A stretch of 64,000 nt of DNA from Brevibacterium marinum (GTDB lineage Bacteria; Actinomycetota; Actinomycetes; Actinomycetales; Brevibacteriaceae). The notes under the pieces are model-generated. The model was not told the origin of the DNA, did not search any database, and saw only the letters and a list, made by a program, of their open reading frames with translations. Of this stretch, positions 36,398-45,732 are shown one piece after another. Each line of letters opens with the position of its first letter. The stretch's first letter is position 1. Position numbers and translations under genes: made by a program. The stretch spans positions 4,030,001-4,094,000 of the forward strand of contig NZ_JAATJN010000001.1 of NCBI RefSeq assembly GCF_011927955.1. The letters run 5' to 3'.

Positions 36398-37147
36398 ATG
36401 AATGTGCAAGCCTCCGAGAACTTCCCCGGCACCTCCTCGGCGGGCATGTGGCGTGGAACCTCACGGGCCGACCGCGACGGGGCACGTCGTGAGCGCCTCC
36501 TCGAAGCCGCTCTCGAGCTGTACGGGACACTCGGATTTCGGGCGACCTCCATCCAGGCGCTGTGCCACGAATCCAGCGTGTCGAGCAGATCCTTCTACGA
36601 ACTCTTCCCCGCTCGCAGGACGGGACACACTGCGGAGGGCGGGGCAGCACAGGAGTCGCTGTCGGCGCAGGAATCGCTGCTCGAACACCTCTACATCGTC
36701 CTCAACGCGGAGATCGGCGAGGCCATGGCCACGCTGACGATTCCGCCCTCGACGAGCCTGCGCGACGCGACCGTCCACGTCGTCTCCGCCGCACTCATGC
36801 CGATGCTGCGCGATGAGCGCAAGGCCCGCGTGCTCGAGGTCGAAGCCGTCGGCGTCAACGAGTCGCTCGAAGCCAGGCGGAGGGAGACGATGCGCATGCT
36901 CGCCGCGGCCGTCGATTCCGCGTTCGTGCGGCTGCAGTCCGCCTTCGACCTGCCCGACCGCGGTTTCTCGCCGAAGGCGAACGGTGGCGATCTCACCAGC
37001 ATCATCGTCGTCGGCGGGATCACCGAAGCCCTGGTCCAACGCGTGCACACCCCCGTGCCGGAGCGCACGTCGACCACAGCCTTCCTCACTCACATCGCCG
37101 AGGTGGCCATGCGCGCCTATGGGGTGGCTCCCGACCGCGGTTCATGA
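36398..37147 (+). CDS. TetR family transcriptional regulator
   Basis: 249 residues. The helix-turn-helix is ERLLEAALELYGTLGFRATSIQALCHESSVSSRSFYELFP (about 30-70), with a long helical ligand domain after it. The ATG at 36398 has GGAGG only 1 nt upstream; GTG 36404, in frame, has the same site at 7 nt and may be the real start. It is divergent from the FMO-SDR operon across a palindrome and probably represses it. Confidence 0.88.
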   Translation: MNVQASENFPGTSSAGMWRGTSRADRDGARRERLLEAALELYGTLGFRATSIQALCHESSVSSRSFYELFPARRTGHTAEGGAAQESLSAQESLLEHLYIVLNAEIGEAMATLTIPPSTSLRDATVHVVSAALMPMLRDERKARVLEVEAVGVNESLEARRRETMRMLAAAVDSAFVRLQSAFDLPDRGFSPKANGGDLTSIIVVGGITEALVQRVHTPVPERTSTTAFLTHIAEVAMRAYGVAPDRGS

Positions 37148-37198
37148 CACGATGGCTCTATGATCGGCCACCGGTTCCGGCGTCGATGAGGGGAGACA

Positions 37199-38473
37199 AT
37201 GGCTGTTTCGCAATCGCGATCGAGACGGGTCACGGGAGCTGCCGTACTGGCCATCGTCCTGGCGCAGTGGTTCGGGACCTCGCTGTGGTTCAGCCCCAGC
37301 GGCGCCGTCGATGGACTCTCGGCCTGGCTCGGTGCGACACCCGCACAGTTCGGGTGGCTCATCGCCGCCACCCAGATCGGCTTCATCTGCGGAACGCTGC
37401 TGAGCGCGGCGACCGGGATCGCTGACCGCTTTCCGCCCGAGCGGATCTTCATCGTCTCGAGCCTCATCGGTGCCGGACTGAACTTCGTCTGGACCCTCGG
37501 CCCCTCGGACCTCGCGCTCGTCTGGATCTCTCGCTTCCTCGTCGGCATCAGCCTTGCGGGCATCTACCCGATGGGGATGAAGATGATCGTCAAACGGGCC
37601 CAGGCGAAGTCCGGGCAGGCCCTTGCCTGGCTCGTGGCGATGCTCACCCTGGGCACAGCGATGCCACAACTCCTGTCGGCGGTCGGTGCCTCCCTGCCCT
37701 GGCAGTCGATCATGTGGGGCTCGTCCGCCCTGGCCGTGCTCGGGTCCGTGCTCATCGCCATGATCTCCGGTCGAGGGGCGTCGATCTCGGGCAGCGGAGC
37801 GGCTCGGGCGAGCGCTGCGTCCGCGCCGTCGACGACCCCGAGGGCCGCTGGAGAACCGGCGCTGCGCAGACTGTTCCGAGACCGGATGTTCCGAGCTGCG
37901 GTCTTCGGGTACGCGGGCCACATGTGGGAGCTCTATGCCTTCTGGGCGGTGGTTCCCACACTCGTCATCGCTGCTGTGGACGAGAAGAGCGACTCCACCG
38001 GCCTGGCGACGACGAGTTTCCTCGTCATCGCCGCCGGGGTGGCCGGATGCGTGCTCGGCGGAATCATCGGCCGCCGGACCGGCGGTGCTGCGGTCGCCGC
38101 TGTGGCGCTCGCGGGCTCGGGACTGATGTGCCTGGTCTACCCGCTGCTGCCCGACGTGGGTCCGATCCTCGTCGCGGCCTTGGCGCTCTGGGGCTTTCTC
38201 GTCATCGCCGACTCCCCTCAGTTTTCGGACCTGGCCGCCCGTTATGCTCCCGCAGAGCTGACGGGAACAGGGCTGACGGTGATGAACTCCCTCGGCTTCG
38301 CCGTCAGCGTCATCAGCATCGTCGTCCTCCAGAGCCTCATCGTCGACTTCGGAGCCGTCGCCGTGTGGCTGCTCCTGCCCGGCCCCGTGCTCGGCCTGCT
38401 GGCGATGCGCCCGCTCATGCTCGGGCGAAGGGCGCCGAGGCTCGATCCAGGCGAGCGATCTCGTCCGCGGTGA
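37199..38473 (+). CDS. MFS transporter
   Basis: 424 residues, 12 membrane helices. It starts with a helix containing VLAQWFGTSLWFSPSGAV and keeps an MFS loop-like RFLVGISLAGIYPMGMKM. The central loop is Ala/Ser-rich (ASISGSGAARASAASAPS). The pattern suits NarK/CynX-like or drug-type exporters, with the substrate unknown. GGGGAG precedes the ATG, and TATGAT (37159-37164) is a plausible -10 box. Its 3' end overlaps the convergent aldo/keto reductase gene by 59 bp. Confidence 0.85.
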   Translation: MAVSQSRSRRVTGAAVLAIVLAQWFGTSLWFSPSGAVDGLSAWLGATPAQFGWLIAATQIGFICGTLLSAATGIADRFPPERIFIVSSLIGAGLNFVWTLGPSDLALVWISRFLVGISLAGIYPMGMKMIVKRAQAKSGQALAWLVAMLTLGTAMPQLLSAVGASLPWQSIMWGSSALAVLGSVLIAMISGRGASISGSGAARASAASAPSTTPRAAGEPALRRLFRDRMFRAAVFGYAGHMWELYAFWAVVPTLVIAAVDEKSDSTGLATTSFLVIAAGVAGCVLGGIIGRRTGGAAVAAVALAGSGLMCLVYPLLPDVGPILVAALALWGFLVIADSPQFSDLAARYAPAELTGTGLTVMNSLGFAVSVISIVVLQSLIVDFGAVAVWLLLPGPVLGLLAMRPLMLGRRAPRLDPGERSRPR

Positions 38474-39371
38474 GTGCGAGCCCCGGTGCGGCCATCAGAG
38501 CATCGAGCTGCTCGGGCACCCGCGCCGAGACGATCGGGGCGGTTGCGCCCTTGGCCAGCAGCCACGCCAGTGCCGCCGTTGCCGGTGCCGCATCGTGGGC
38601 CTCGGCCACCGCGACGAGTTCGTCGACGGCCTTGAGTCCCTCGGCGCTGAAATAGCCCTGGACCATACCTCCGCGGCTGGCCCCCTCGAGGTCGTCCTCG
38701 GTGCGGTACTTACCGGTGAGGAACCCCGCGGCGAGGCTGAAGTAGGTGAAGACGCCGAGGTTGTGCTCCTGAGCCAGCGGCCGCAGCTCCGCCTCGTATT
38801 CGCGACGTTTCACGAGGCTGTGCTGCGGCTGGATCGCCACGGGCGCGGCCAGATTCTCGTGCTCGGCGACGGCCAGCCATTCGGCGAGCCTGTCCTTCGA
38901 ATAGTTGGACACGGCGACATACCTGGCCTTACCGGCACGCACGATCTCATCGAAAACCCGGGCAACCTCGGCGATGGGGGTCACCTCATCATCGCGGTGC
39001 GCATAGTAGAGGTCGACGTAATCGGTCTGGAGGCGCTCGAGGGAGGCGTCGATGGCGGTGCGGATGTAGGCGGGATCCTGCGTCTTGTGGTCGGGATGAT
39101 CGCCGACCTTCGTGGCGATGACGACCTTGTCGCGGTTGTCACGGGCGGCGAGCCAGGAGCCGATGATGGTCTCCGACTCGCGGCCGGTGTTGCCGGGCAC
39201 CCACGCCGGATAGGACTCGGCGGTGTCGAGGAAGTTGCCGCCGGCGGCGAGGAACGCGTCGAGTACGGCATGTGAGCCGGATTCGTCGGCGGTCCAGCCG
39301 AAGGTGTTCGTACCCAGGTTGATGGGGAAGATCGAGAGGTCGGTGCCGGGAATCTGTACCTGCTGCGTCAT
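38415..39371 (-). CDS. Aldo/keto reductase
   Basis: 318-residue NADPH-dependent TIM-barrel reductase. The catalytic tetrad can be seen in order: Asp and Tyr in NFLDTAESYP, Lys in VVIATKVG, and His in YYAHRDD. VPIQPQHS-like and GVFTYFSLAAGFLTGKY strands follow. It resembles the YajO/general stress group. Its C-terminal 20 codons run antisense to the end of the MFS gene. Confidence 0.9.
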   Translation of the reverse strand: MTQQVQIPGTDLSIFPINLGTNTFGWTADESGSHAVLDAFLAAGGNFLDTAESYPAWVPGNTGRESETIIGSWLAARDNRDKVVIATKVGDHPDHKTQDPAYIRTAIDASLERLQTDYVDLYYAHRDDEVTPIAEVARVFDEIVRAGKARYVAVSNYSKDRLAEWLAVAEHENLAAPVAIQPQHSLVKRREYEAELRPLAQEHNLGVFTYFSLAAGFLTGKYRTEDDLEGASRGGMVQGYFSAEGLKAVDELVAVAEAHDAAPATAALAWLLAKGATAPIVSARVPEQLDALMAAPGLALTADEIARLDRASAPFARA

Positions 39372-39518
39372 GATGCTCCTGTGTCGGCTCGGGGCGGACG
39401 GCGGGTCGCGGGTGGTCGTCCATCCGGTGCAACGACAGGCTCAGCGGCAAAAATTCCTCAGGTTGGGCGGTGTGCCAGGGGCCGCCTCGTCGAGGAGGTG
39501 GACTGCTGAGAAGCCGGA

Positions 39519-40364
39519 CTACTTGAGGAGTCGGTCCATTCTGCGGTCGCTGAGCTTCTTCCCTCCGGTCTGGCAGCCAGGGCAGTACTGCAGTGATTTA
39601 TCGGCGAAGGAGACCTCCGCGATGGTCGCTCCGCACACCGGGCACGTCTTTCCGGTGCGGCCGTGGACCCGCAACCGGCGCTTCTTCGCCGCCTTGACCT
39701 TCTCCGGAGGCAGCTCGACCAACGTCTCCCGGGCCCGACCGAGAACCTCACGCACCGTCTCGAGCAGTGCCGGTGCTTCGACGCCCGAGGCCGGGGCGAA
39801 CGGGGAGAGCTTGGCAGCATGGAGGATCTCGTCCGAGTAGGCGTTGCCGATGCCGGCGATGAGTTCCTGGTCCTCCAGGACGGTCTTGATCCGAGAGGTC
39901 GAACCGGCCAGTGCCGAGGTGAACTCATCTGCCTCGATGGACAGGGCGTCGGGCCCGGCCTTGTCGATGGCGGGCACCTCGGCGCGGTCGGACACCAGCG
40001 AGACCGCGGCGTTCTTCTTCGTTCCCGCCTCACTCAGGTCGAAGCCGGCACCGGATGCCAGGTGGATGCGCAGGCCCAGCGGTCCCTTTCCCATCTTCAC
40101 CGGGCCGGTGGGCACAACATCGTGCCAGACCAGCCAGCCGGCACGGGCGAAACGACACACCAGCTCGAGGCCGTCGAATTCGACGATGAGGGCCTTGCCG
40201 ACGCGAGAGACCCCGCTGATCTCGAGTCCGCTGATCGCGTCCAGCGGGGGATCAGCGGTCTTGAGGATGCTCAGCTCCCCGATATCGGCGCGGGTGATGA
40301 AGTCGCCGACGACCTTCGCGCGCAGGAAGCTCACCAGTGCGTCGACCTCGGGCAGTTCCGGCAT
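39519..40364 (-). CDS. Fpg/Nei family DNA glycosylase
   Basis: 281 residues. It starts PELPEVDALVSFLRAK, where Pro2 is the Schiff-base nucleophile and Glu3 catalytic. GIGNAYSDEIL is the helix-two-turn-helix, and a C-terminal zinc finger CPVCG...CPGCQ is complete. It removes oxidised bases such as 8-oxoguanine and nicks the strand. Because processing must expose Pro2, ATG 40364 is the true start even though the frame is open 12 codons further. The transcript is probably leaderless. Confidence 0.93.
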   Translation of the reverse strand: MPELPEVDALVSFLRAKVVGDFITRADIGELSILKTADPPLDAISGLEISGVSRVGKALIVEFDGLELVCRFARAGWLVWHDVVPTGPVKMGKGPLGLRIHLASGAGFDLSEAGTKKNAAVSLVSDRAEVPAIDKAGPDALSIEADEFTSALAGSTSRIKTVLEDQELIAGIGNAYSDEILHAAKLSPFAPASGVEAPALLETVREVLGRARETLVELPPEKVKAAKKRRLRVHGRTGKTCPVCGATIAEVSFADKSLQYCPGCQTGGKKLSDRRMDRLLK

Positions 40365-40370
40365 GGTCCC

Positions 40371-40376
40371 AGTATG
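40371..40376 (-). promoter_or_regulatory. -10 box of a leaderless promoter for the Fpg-type gene
   Basis: CATACT on the minus strand (one base from TATACT), then 6 nt, then the ATG at 40364. Confidence 0.45.
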
Positions 40377-40405
40377 CGCCCTGGTCGGGGCCGAGACCAC
40401 CGCCC

Positions 40406-40434
40406 TTGTGAGTCCTGTGCGCGAGGGCTAACGT
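40406..40434 (+). promoter_or_regulatory. Promoter of the aconitase-like gene
   Basis: TTGTGA (40406-40411), 17-bp spacer, TAACGT (40429-40434). A leader of about 57 nt follows, ending in a strong AAGGAGG site 6 nt before the ATG at 40497. Confidence 0.55.
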
Positions 40435-40496
40435 GGACAGATCACGCATGTGCGTGCAGCGCCATGTTCATCGACCACTGCAGAAGGAGGTTGACG

Positions 40497-42443
40497 ATGG
40501 CAGAGAACGTCGCCCAGAAGCTCATCAACTCGCATCTGGAATCCGGGACGATGCAGCCCGGCAACGAACTCGGGGTCCGCATCGATCAGACCCTGACCCA
40601 GGATGCGACCGGAACCCTGGTCATGCTCGAGCTCGAAGCCCTGGGCCTCGACCGGATCCGCACGGACACCTCCGTGCAGTACGTCGATCACAACCTGCTG
40701 CAGACCGATGAGAAGAATCCTGAGGACCACATGTTCCTCCGCTCGGCCGCGCAGCGGTTCGGGCTCTGGTACTCGCCCGCCGGCAACGGGGTCTCCCACC
40801 CGGTGCACCAGTCGAGGTTCGGAAAGCCCGGTGCCACCCTCATCGGCTCCGACTCCCACACCTGCGCCGCCGGGGCACTCGGCATGCTGGCCATCGGCGT
40901 CGGCGGGCTGGAAGTGGCCATGGCGATGGCCGGTGATCCCCTCTACATCGCCGCTCCCGAGGTCATGGGTGTCGAACTCACGGGAGAGCTTCCGGACTGG
41001 GTCTCCGCCAAGGACGTGATCCTCGAGATGCTACGCCGCCACGGAGTCAAGGGCGGCGCCGGCAAGATCATCGAATACCACGGCGAAGGACTCAAGAACC
41101 TGACCGCCATGGACCGTCACGTCATCGCGAACATGGGCGCCGAGCTCGGAGCCACCGCAACCGTCTTCCCCGCCGATGACGCGGTCAGGGACTTCCTCGA
41201 AGCCAGCGACCGAGGAGAGGACTTCACCCGGATCACGGCGGACGAGGGCGCCGAATACGACCTCACCGACTCCATCGATCTCTCACAGCTCGAACCGCTC
41301 ATCGCCGCACCGTCCTCACCGGGCAATGTCCGTCCGGTCCGAGAATGCACCGATGAGGAGGTCTTCCAGGTCGTCATCGGCTCCTCGGCGAACCCGGGTC
41401 TGCGAGACTTCGCCGTCGTCGCCCAGATCCTCGAAGGCAAGCGGACCGACGGGCAGGTCTCCCTCGACGTCAATCCGACTTCCCGGGAGATCCTCGCCGA
41501 TCTCATCGCCGGCGGCTGGCTGACGTCGCTGGTGGGATCGGGTGCCCGCATCCACCAATCGGGCTGCATGGGCTGCATCGGCATGGGACAGGCACCGGCA
41601 GTGGGCCGCAACAGTCTGCGGACCATGCCGCGCAACTTCCCCGGACGTTCCGGCACCGACGAGGACGCCGTGTGGTTGTGCTCGCCCGAGACCGCAGCGG
41701 CCGCGGCCCTGACCGGGCGCATCACCGATCCGCGGGATCTCGACATGGACTATCCGCAGGTGAAGCTGCCGGAGAAGTTCTCCGCCAACCGGTCGATGCT
41801 GGTCCCGCCGCTGCCCGTCGAGGAAGCACGCGAAGTGGAACTGGTCAAGGGATCGAACATCTCCTCCCTGCCGGACTTCGAGCCGCTGCCCGACGACATC
41901 GACCTCGAGATCCTGCTCAAGGTCGGCGACAACGTCTCCACCGATGAGATCATGCCCGCCGGCTCCCGGGTCCTGCCCTACCGCAGCAACATTCCCAAGA
42001 TCTCCGAATTCGTCTACATCCAGGTCGACGACACCTATGCCACACGCGCCGTCGAGCACGAGGGCGGTCATGCGATCGTCGGCGGTGAGAACTACGGTCA
42101 GGGGTCCTCCCGCGAACACGCCGTGATCGCCCCGCGCTACCTTGGCCTGCGCATCGTCGTCGCCAAATCCCTGGCACGCATCCACTGGCAGAACCTCGCG
42201 AACTTCGGCGTCCTCGCCCTCGAGTTCGCGGATCAGGAGGACTACGCAGCCCTCTCGCAGGGCGATGTCCTCCAGTTCCGCGGCCTGCGCGATGAGCTCG
42301 GCGCCGGTGAGACAATCACCGCCGAGGTGGGCGGCCGAACGTACGAATTCCGCCACACGCTCTCGCCCCGGCAGGTCGATATGGTCCTCGCGGGAGGTCG
42401 CATCGCCCAGCGGAGTCAGCACGAGGCCGGCCAGAAGGGCTGA
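40497..42443 (+). CDS. Aconitase family protein, large and small domains fused
   Basis: 648 residues joining the catalytic (about 1-430) and swivel (about 490-640) domains, shorter than the 900-residue AcnA. It should isomerise citrate/isocitrate or a homologue. HTC (Cys123) sits in GSDSHTCAAG. CMGC gives Cys357 and Cys360 for the iron-sulfur cluster. The loop normally reading GSCTN is GSSAN (Ser297), so one expected cluster ligand is missing. The swivel motif GGENYGQGSSREHA is intact. The frame is open far upstream, but the promoter and AAGGAGG fix this start. Confidence 0.87.
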   Translation: MAENVAQKLINSHLESGTMQPGNELGVRIDQTLTQDATGTLVMLELEALGLDRIRTDTSVQYVDHNLLQTDEKNPEDHMFLRSAAQRFGLWYSPAGNGVSHPVHQSRFGKPGATLIGSDSHTCAAGALGMLAIGVGGLEVAMAMAGDPLYIAAPEVMGVELTGELPDWVSAKDVILEMLRRHGVKGGAGKIIEYHGEGLKNLTAMDRHVIANMGAELGATATVFPADDAVRDFLEASDRGEDFTRITADEGAEYDLTDSIDLSQLEPLIAAPSSPGNVRPVRECTDEEVFQVVIGSSANPGLRDFAVVAQILEGKRTDGQVSLDVNPTSREILADLIAGGWLTSLVGSGARIHQSGCMGCIGMGQAPAVGRNSLRTMPRNFPGRSGTDEDAVWLCSPETAAAAALTGRITDPRDLDMDYPQVKLPEKFSANRSMLVPPLPVEEAREVELVKGSNISSLPDFEPLPDDIDLEILLKVGDNVSTDEIMPAGSRVLPYRSNIPKISEFVYIQVDDTYATRAVEHEGGHAIVGGENYGQGSSREHAVIAPRYLGLRIVVAKSLARIHWQNLANFGVLALEFADQEDYAALSQGDVLQFRGLRDELGAGETITAEVGGRTYEFRHTLSPRQVDMVLAGGRIAQRSQHEAGQKG

Positions 42444-42512
42444 GGCACTCAATCCGCGCACTCCCCCGCCCCGTTGCCCTGGGCGGTTTCCGAATGCCAC
42501 TTTGAGAAAGTG

Positions 42513-42572
42513 AGCAACCCTTCGGGCGCTGAGCAACCTTTGCTGGGGTTGCCCAGCGCCCGAAGGGTTGCT
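42513..42572. repeat. 60-bp dyad element, copy A (possible bidirectional terminator)
   Basis: Outer arms AGCAACCCT/AGGGTTGCT, inner arms AGCAACC/GGTTGCC, 8-bp loop; the whole left arm of 26 bp pairs with the right arm with one mismatch. It lies exactly between the convergent ends of the aconitase-like and FadR-type genes. No T-run follows. A second copy of the same geometry is at 50127. Confidence 0.85.
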
Positions 42573-42578
42573 GAGGGC

Positions 42579-43352
42579 TCACGGCGCGACGAGGAACCCA
42601 CGCAGCAGGGCAGCGGTCCCGTCCAGGTGCTCGGCCATTGCTGTCCGGGCCGCCACGGGATCTCCGGCCAGGATCGCGTTGTGGATCCGCTGATGCTGAT
42701 CGTGCGAGTGGACCAAGTTGGGTTCGATCATCGGAATCCGCTCAAGCAGCTTGTTCGCCCGGGTCCGGCTCTCCACCATGGAGCGCACCAGGCTCGCCGA
42801 ACCCGTGACCTGAGCCCAAGTCAGATGCAGCTGGGAGTCCAGACGCCGGTAATCGGCCAGGCTCGACTGGCGGCTCGTATCCACGGCCGCTGCCAGCTGT
42901 GAGCGCTGAGCTGCGGTGAGGTCCTGCCCGGCGGCCACCTCGGCGACACCCATCTCAATCACTCGGCGCCACGTCAGTGTGTCCTCGACCTCCGCAGCGG
43001 AGAATCCAGCATCGTGCTCGAAACCTGCTTCGTGAGCGGCGCCGTGAACCTGTGCCACCTCCGGAGACCGGGAGACGAAAGTTCCACCACCACGACCCCG
43101 GCGGACGTTGACCCACCCAGCGGCCTGCAGTTCCGAGATCGCCTCACGCAGGGTTGCTCGGGACACCCTCAGCTGCTCGGCGAGTGCACGCTCAGGCGGG
43201 AAGCGCTGGCCGGGCGGGATGATCCCGAGCCGGATGATCTGGAGCAGACACTCGATCGTCTCTTCGAAGATGTTGGCCGAGCGAGCAGGCGCGATCACCC
43301 GCAACGCGGCTGCCTGGCCGGTGGGCACCGCCGCTTCGTCTCCCTGTGTCAC
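42579..43352 (-). CDS. GntR family regulator, FadR subfamily
   Basis: 257 residues. The N-terminal winged helix (IIPPGQRFPPERALAEQLRVSRATLREAISELQAAGWVNVRRGRGGGTFV) is followed by an FCD effector domain (about 110-245) with the His residues typical of a metal-bound acid-sensing pocket (SQLHLTWAQ, HQRIHNAI). GTG is the start, and no strong ribosome site is seen. It is the last gene of the gamma-glutamyl-amine operon, 58 bp after the SDR gene, and is its likely regulator. Confidence 0.88.
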   Translation of the reverse strand: MTQGDEAAVPTGQAAALRVIAPARSANIFEETIECLLQIIRLGIIPPGQRFPPERALAEQLRVSRATLREAISELQAAGWVNVRRGRGGGTFVSRSPEVAQVHGAAHEAGFEHDAGFSAAEVEDTLTWRRVIEMGVAEVAAGQDLTAAQRSQLAAAVDTSRQSSLADYRRLDSQLHLTWAQVTGSASLVRSMVESRTRANKLLERIPMIEPNLVHSHDQHQRIHNAILAGDPVAARTAMAEHLDGTAALLRGFLVAP

Positions 43353-43410
43353 TGCCGTACCCGTCTTCTCATGCGAGCAGCGCGTCCCTCGACGTCATGC
43401 CAGCGGCTTC

Positions 43411-44214
43411 TCATAGAGGCGTGGTGTAGGCATTGGTCAGCCCCCCATCGACGGTGAACGACTGCGCGGTAACGAAGGATGCGTCGTCGCTGGCCAGAAA
43501 GGCCACGGCCGCTGCCATCTCGTCAGCCTCGGCGAAGCGTCCCATCGGCACATGCACCAGACGCCTGGCCGCCATCTCCGGGTCTTTGGCGAATAGCTCC
43601 CGCAGCAGGTCGGTGTTCACCGGCCCCGGGCACAGCGCGTTGACTCGGATTCCCTGCTTCGCGAACTCAACGCCCAGCTCTCGCGACATCGCGAGCACCC
43701 CGCCCTTCGATGCGGTGTAGGAGACCTGCGAGGTCGCCGAACCCATCAGCGCCACGAACGAGGCCGAGTTGATGATCGAACCGCTCCCCTGCTTGCGCAT
43801 GTGCTTCAACGCTGCCTGTGAGCAGAGGTACACCGAGGTCAGGTTGATGTCCTGGACCTTGCGCCACACGTCGAGGCCGGTCTCCGTGATCGAAGCATCG
43901 GCAGGAGGGGAGACTCCCGCATTGTTGAAGGCGACATCCACACTGCCGTAGGTGTCGAATGCCGTCTGGAAGAGGTTCTCCACCTGGTCCTGACCGGTGA
44001 CGTCGGTCGACACGAAGAGGCCTCCGACCGCCTCGGCGGCGGCTGTTCCGGAGTCTTCGTCGGTGTCGGCGATGACGACGTTCGCCCCTTCGGAGGCAAG
44101 ACGCTTCGCGGTTGCCAGACCGATTCCGCTGGCCCCTCCGGTGACGACGGCGGTCCGCCCCGGAAGACGCCGGCAGATGATCTGGTCCGAGGCCGTCGCT
44201 GCTGAGTCATTCAT
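43411..44214 (-). CDS. Short-chain dehydrogenase/reductase in the gamma-glutamyl-amine operon
   Basis: 267 residues of the classical SDR type: TGGASGIG (25-32), NNAG (97-100), Ser150, Tyr166 and Lys170 (YTASK), and C-terminal FTVDGGLTNAYT. It is probably NAD+-dependent. It sits where the Puu pathway would need an amine-oxidising step but lacks the flavin PuuB fold. It may act on an alcohol such as a hydroxyaldehyde or ethanolamine derivative. AAGGA lies 7 nt before the ATG. A 164-bp gap with an inverted repeat separates it from the upstream dehydrogenase. Confidence 0.88.
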   Translation of the reverse strand: MNDSAATASDQIICRRLPGRTAVVTGGASGIGLATAKRLASEGANVVIADTDEDSGTAAAEAVGGLFVSTDVTGQDQVENLFQTAFDTYGSVDVAFNNAGVSPPADASITETGLDVWRKVQDINLTSVYLCSQAALKHMRKQGSGSIINSASFVALMGSATSQVSYTASKGGVLAMSRELGVEFAKQGIRVNALCPGPVNTDLLRELFAKDPEMAARRLVHVPMGRFAEADEMAAAVAFLASDDASFVTAQSFTVDGGLTNAYTTPL

Positions 44215-44295
44215 GTCATGTCCTTCGTTGAGAGATCTGCAATGTGAGTGTCTGGGAACAGTGGAGCACTGGCTTCTGCCTTAGGTGGACGTTTT

Positions 44296-44324
44296 GGACC
44301 GATCTCCGGGGCGAACATCGGTCC
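44296..44324. promoter_or_regulatory. Inverted repeat between aldehyde dehydrogenase and SDR genes
   Basis: GGACCGAT, 13 bp, ATCGGTCC, extending outward as TTT(T/C)GGACCGAT on both sides. It could be an operator for the FadR-type protein or an intercistronic stem, and suggests the SDR and regulator can be transcribed separately. Confidence 0.4.
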
Positions 44325-44379
44325 GAAACGACCAGCTAAGCGTGCCGCTCAGCCCTGCCGAGCAAGCCTCGGCTGCCGG

Positions 44380-45732
44380 TCAGTCCGTGGCGATGAAGAG
44401 GTTCTTCGTCTCCGTGAACGAATCCATCGCGTGCGGGCCGAGTTCGCGGCCGATGCCGGAGCGTTTGAACCCGCCGAAAGGGGTCGAATAGCGCACCGCC
44501 GAATGGGAGTTCAGCGACAGCGCCCCAGAGTCGACGCCACGGGCGACGCGCAGCCCCCGGCCGACGTCGCGGGTCCAGATCGAGCCCGACAGTCCATAGG
44601 GCGAATCGTTGGCCATCGTGATCGCCTCGCCTTCGTCGCGGAAGCGCTGCACGGTCACGACGGGCCCGAACACCTCGTCGGTGACGATGCGATCACGCGG
44701 TGACTTCGGGAGCACTACCGTCGGCGCCATCCAGTACCCTGCCCCCTCAGGGGCGCTGCCGGTGAACGCGATATCGACTCCGTCGAGGAATCCGGCCACA
44801 CTCTCGTGGTGGCCTGCGGAGATGAGCGGGCCCATCTCCGCCTCCTCGAGGCTGGGGTCGGTGACGACGACACCGGCCACTGCGGGCTCGAGGAGTTCCA
44901 TGAACCGGTCGAAGACCGAGTCGGCGACGAGGATGCGCGAACGCGCACAGCAGTCCTGGCCGGCGTTGTCGAAGACGCCGTAGGGCGCGGTGGCTGCGGC
45001 GAGTTCGAGGTCGGCGTCGTCGAAGACGACGTTGGCGGACTTGCCGCCGAGTTCCAGAGTCGTCCGTTTCATCGTCTTGGCCGCATCGGCCATGATCGCC
45101 TCACCCACAGCGCTCGATCCGGTGAAGACGATCTTTGCGACCCGGGGATCGTCGGTGAACGTCTGCCCGACGACGGAGCCCTTGCCGGGAATGATCTGGA
45201 AGACACCGTCGGGAATACCCGCTTCAAGAGCCAGCTCGCCGAGGCGGATCGCCGTCAACGGGGTCAGCTCGGCGGGTTTGAGGACCACGGTGTTGCCCGC
45301 GGCGAGCGCGGGCACGAACCCCCATCCGGCGATGGGCATCGGAAAGTTCCACGGCACGATGATCCCGACGACCCCGAGCGGTTCGTTGAACGTGACGTTG
45401 ACTCCCCCGGCCACGGGGATCTGATCGCCGAGGTGGCGCTCGACTCCGCCCGCGAAGTAGTTGAGGACGTCGCGGACGTTTCCGGCCTCGCCCCGGGCGT
45501 TGCCGATCGTGTGCCCGGCCTCGGCGACCTCGAGTGCGGCGAGATTGTCGATGTCCTCGTCGACCGCCCGTGCGAAGGCACGCAGGAGTTCGGCCCGCTC
45601 GGCCGGTGCCGTGGCCCTCCACCGGCTGAAGGCGTCGGCGGATCGCCCGATCGCATCTTTCGTAGCCTCGGAGCTGCGAGCATCGACCGAGGTGATGAGT
45701 GCCTCGGTCGCAGGATTGATCACTTCGGTCAT
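44380..45732 (-). CDS. Aldehyde dehydrogenase (PuuC-like)
   Basis: 450 residues, slightly short at the N-terminus. The catalytic residues are Asn129 (VPWNFP), Glu227 (LELGGK) and Cys261 (NAGQDC). In the gamma-glutamyl-putrescine pathway PuuC oxidises gamma-glutamyl-gamma-aminobutyraldehyde, and the operon position supports that role. It overlaps the upstream hydrolase gene by 4 bp (ATGA), so it is translationally coupled. Confidence 0.9.
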   Translation of the reverse strand: MTEVINPATEALITSVDARSSEATKDAIGRSADAFSRWRATAPAERAELLRAFARAVDEDIDNLAALEVAEAGHTIGNARGEAGNVRDVLNYFAGGVERHLGDQIPVAGGVNVTFNEPLGVVGIIVPWNFPMPIAGWGFVPALAAGNTVVLKPAELTPLTAIRLGELALEAGIPDGVFQIIPGKGSVVGQTFTDDPRVAKIVFTGSSAVGEAIMADAAKTMKRTTLELGGKSANVVFDDADLELAAATAPYGVFDNAGQDCCARSRILVADSVFDRFMELLEPAVAGVVVTDPSLEEAEMGPLISAGHHESVAGFLDGVDIAFTGSAPEGAGYWMAPTVVLPKSPRDRIVTDEVFGPVVTVQRFRDEGEAITMANDSPYGLSGSIWTRDVGRGLRVARGVDSGALSLNSHSAVRYSTPFGGFKRSGIGRELGPHAMDSFTETKNLFIATD

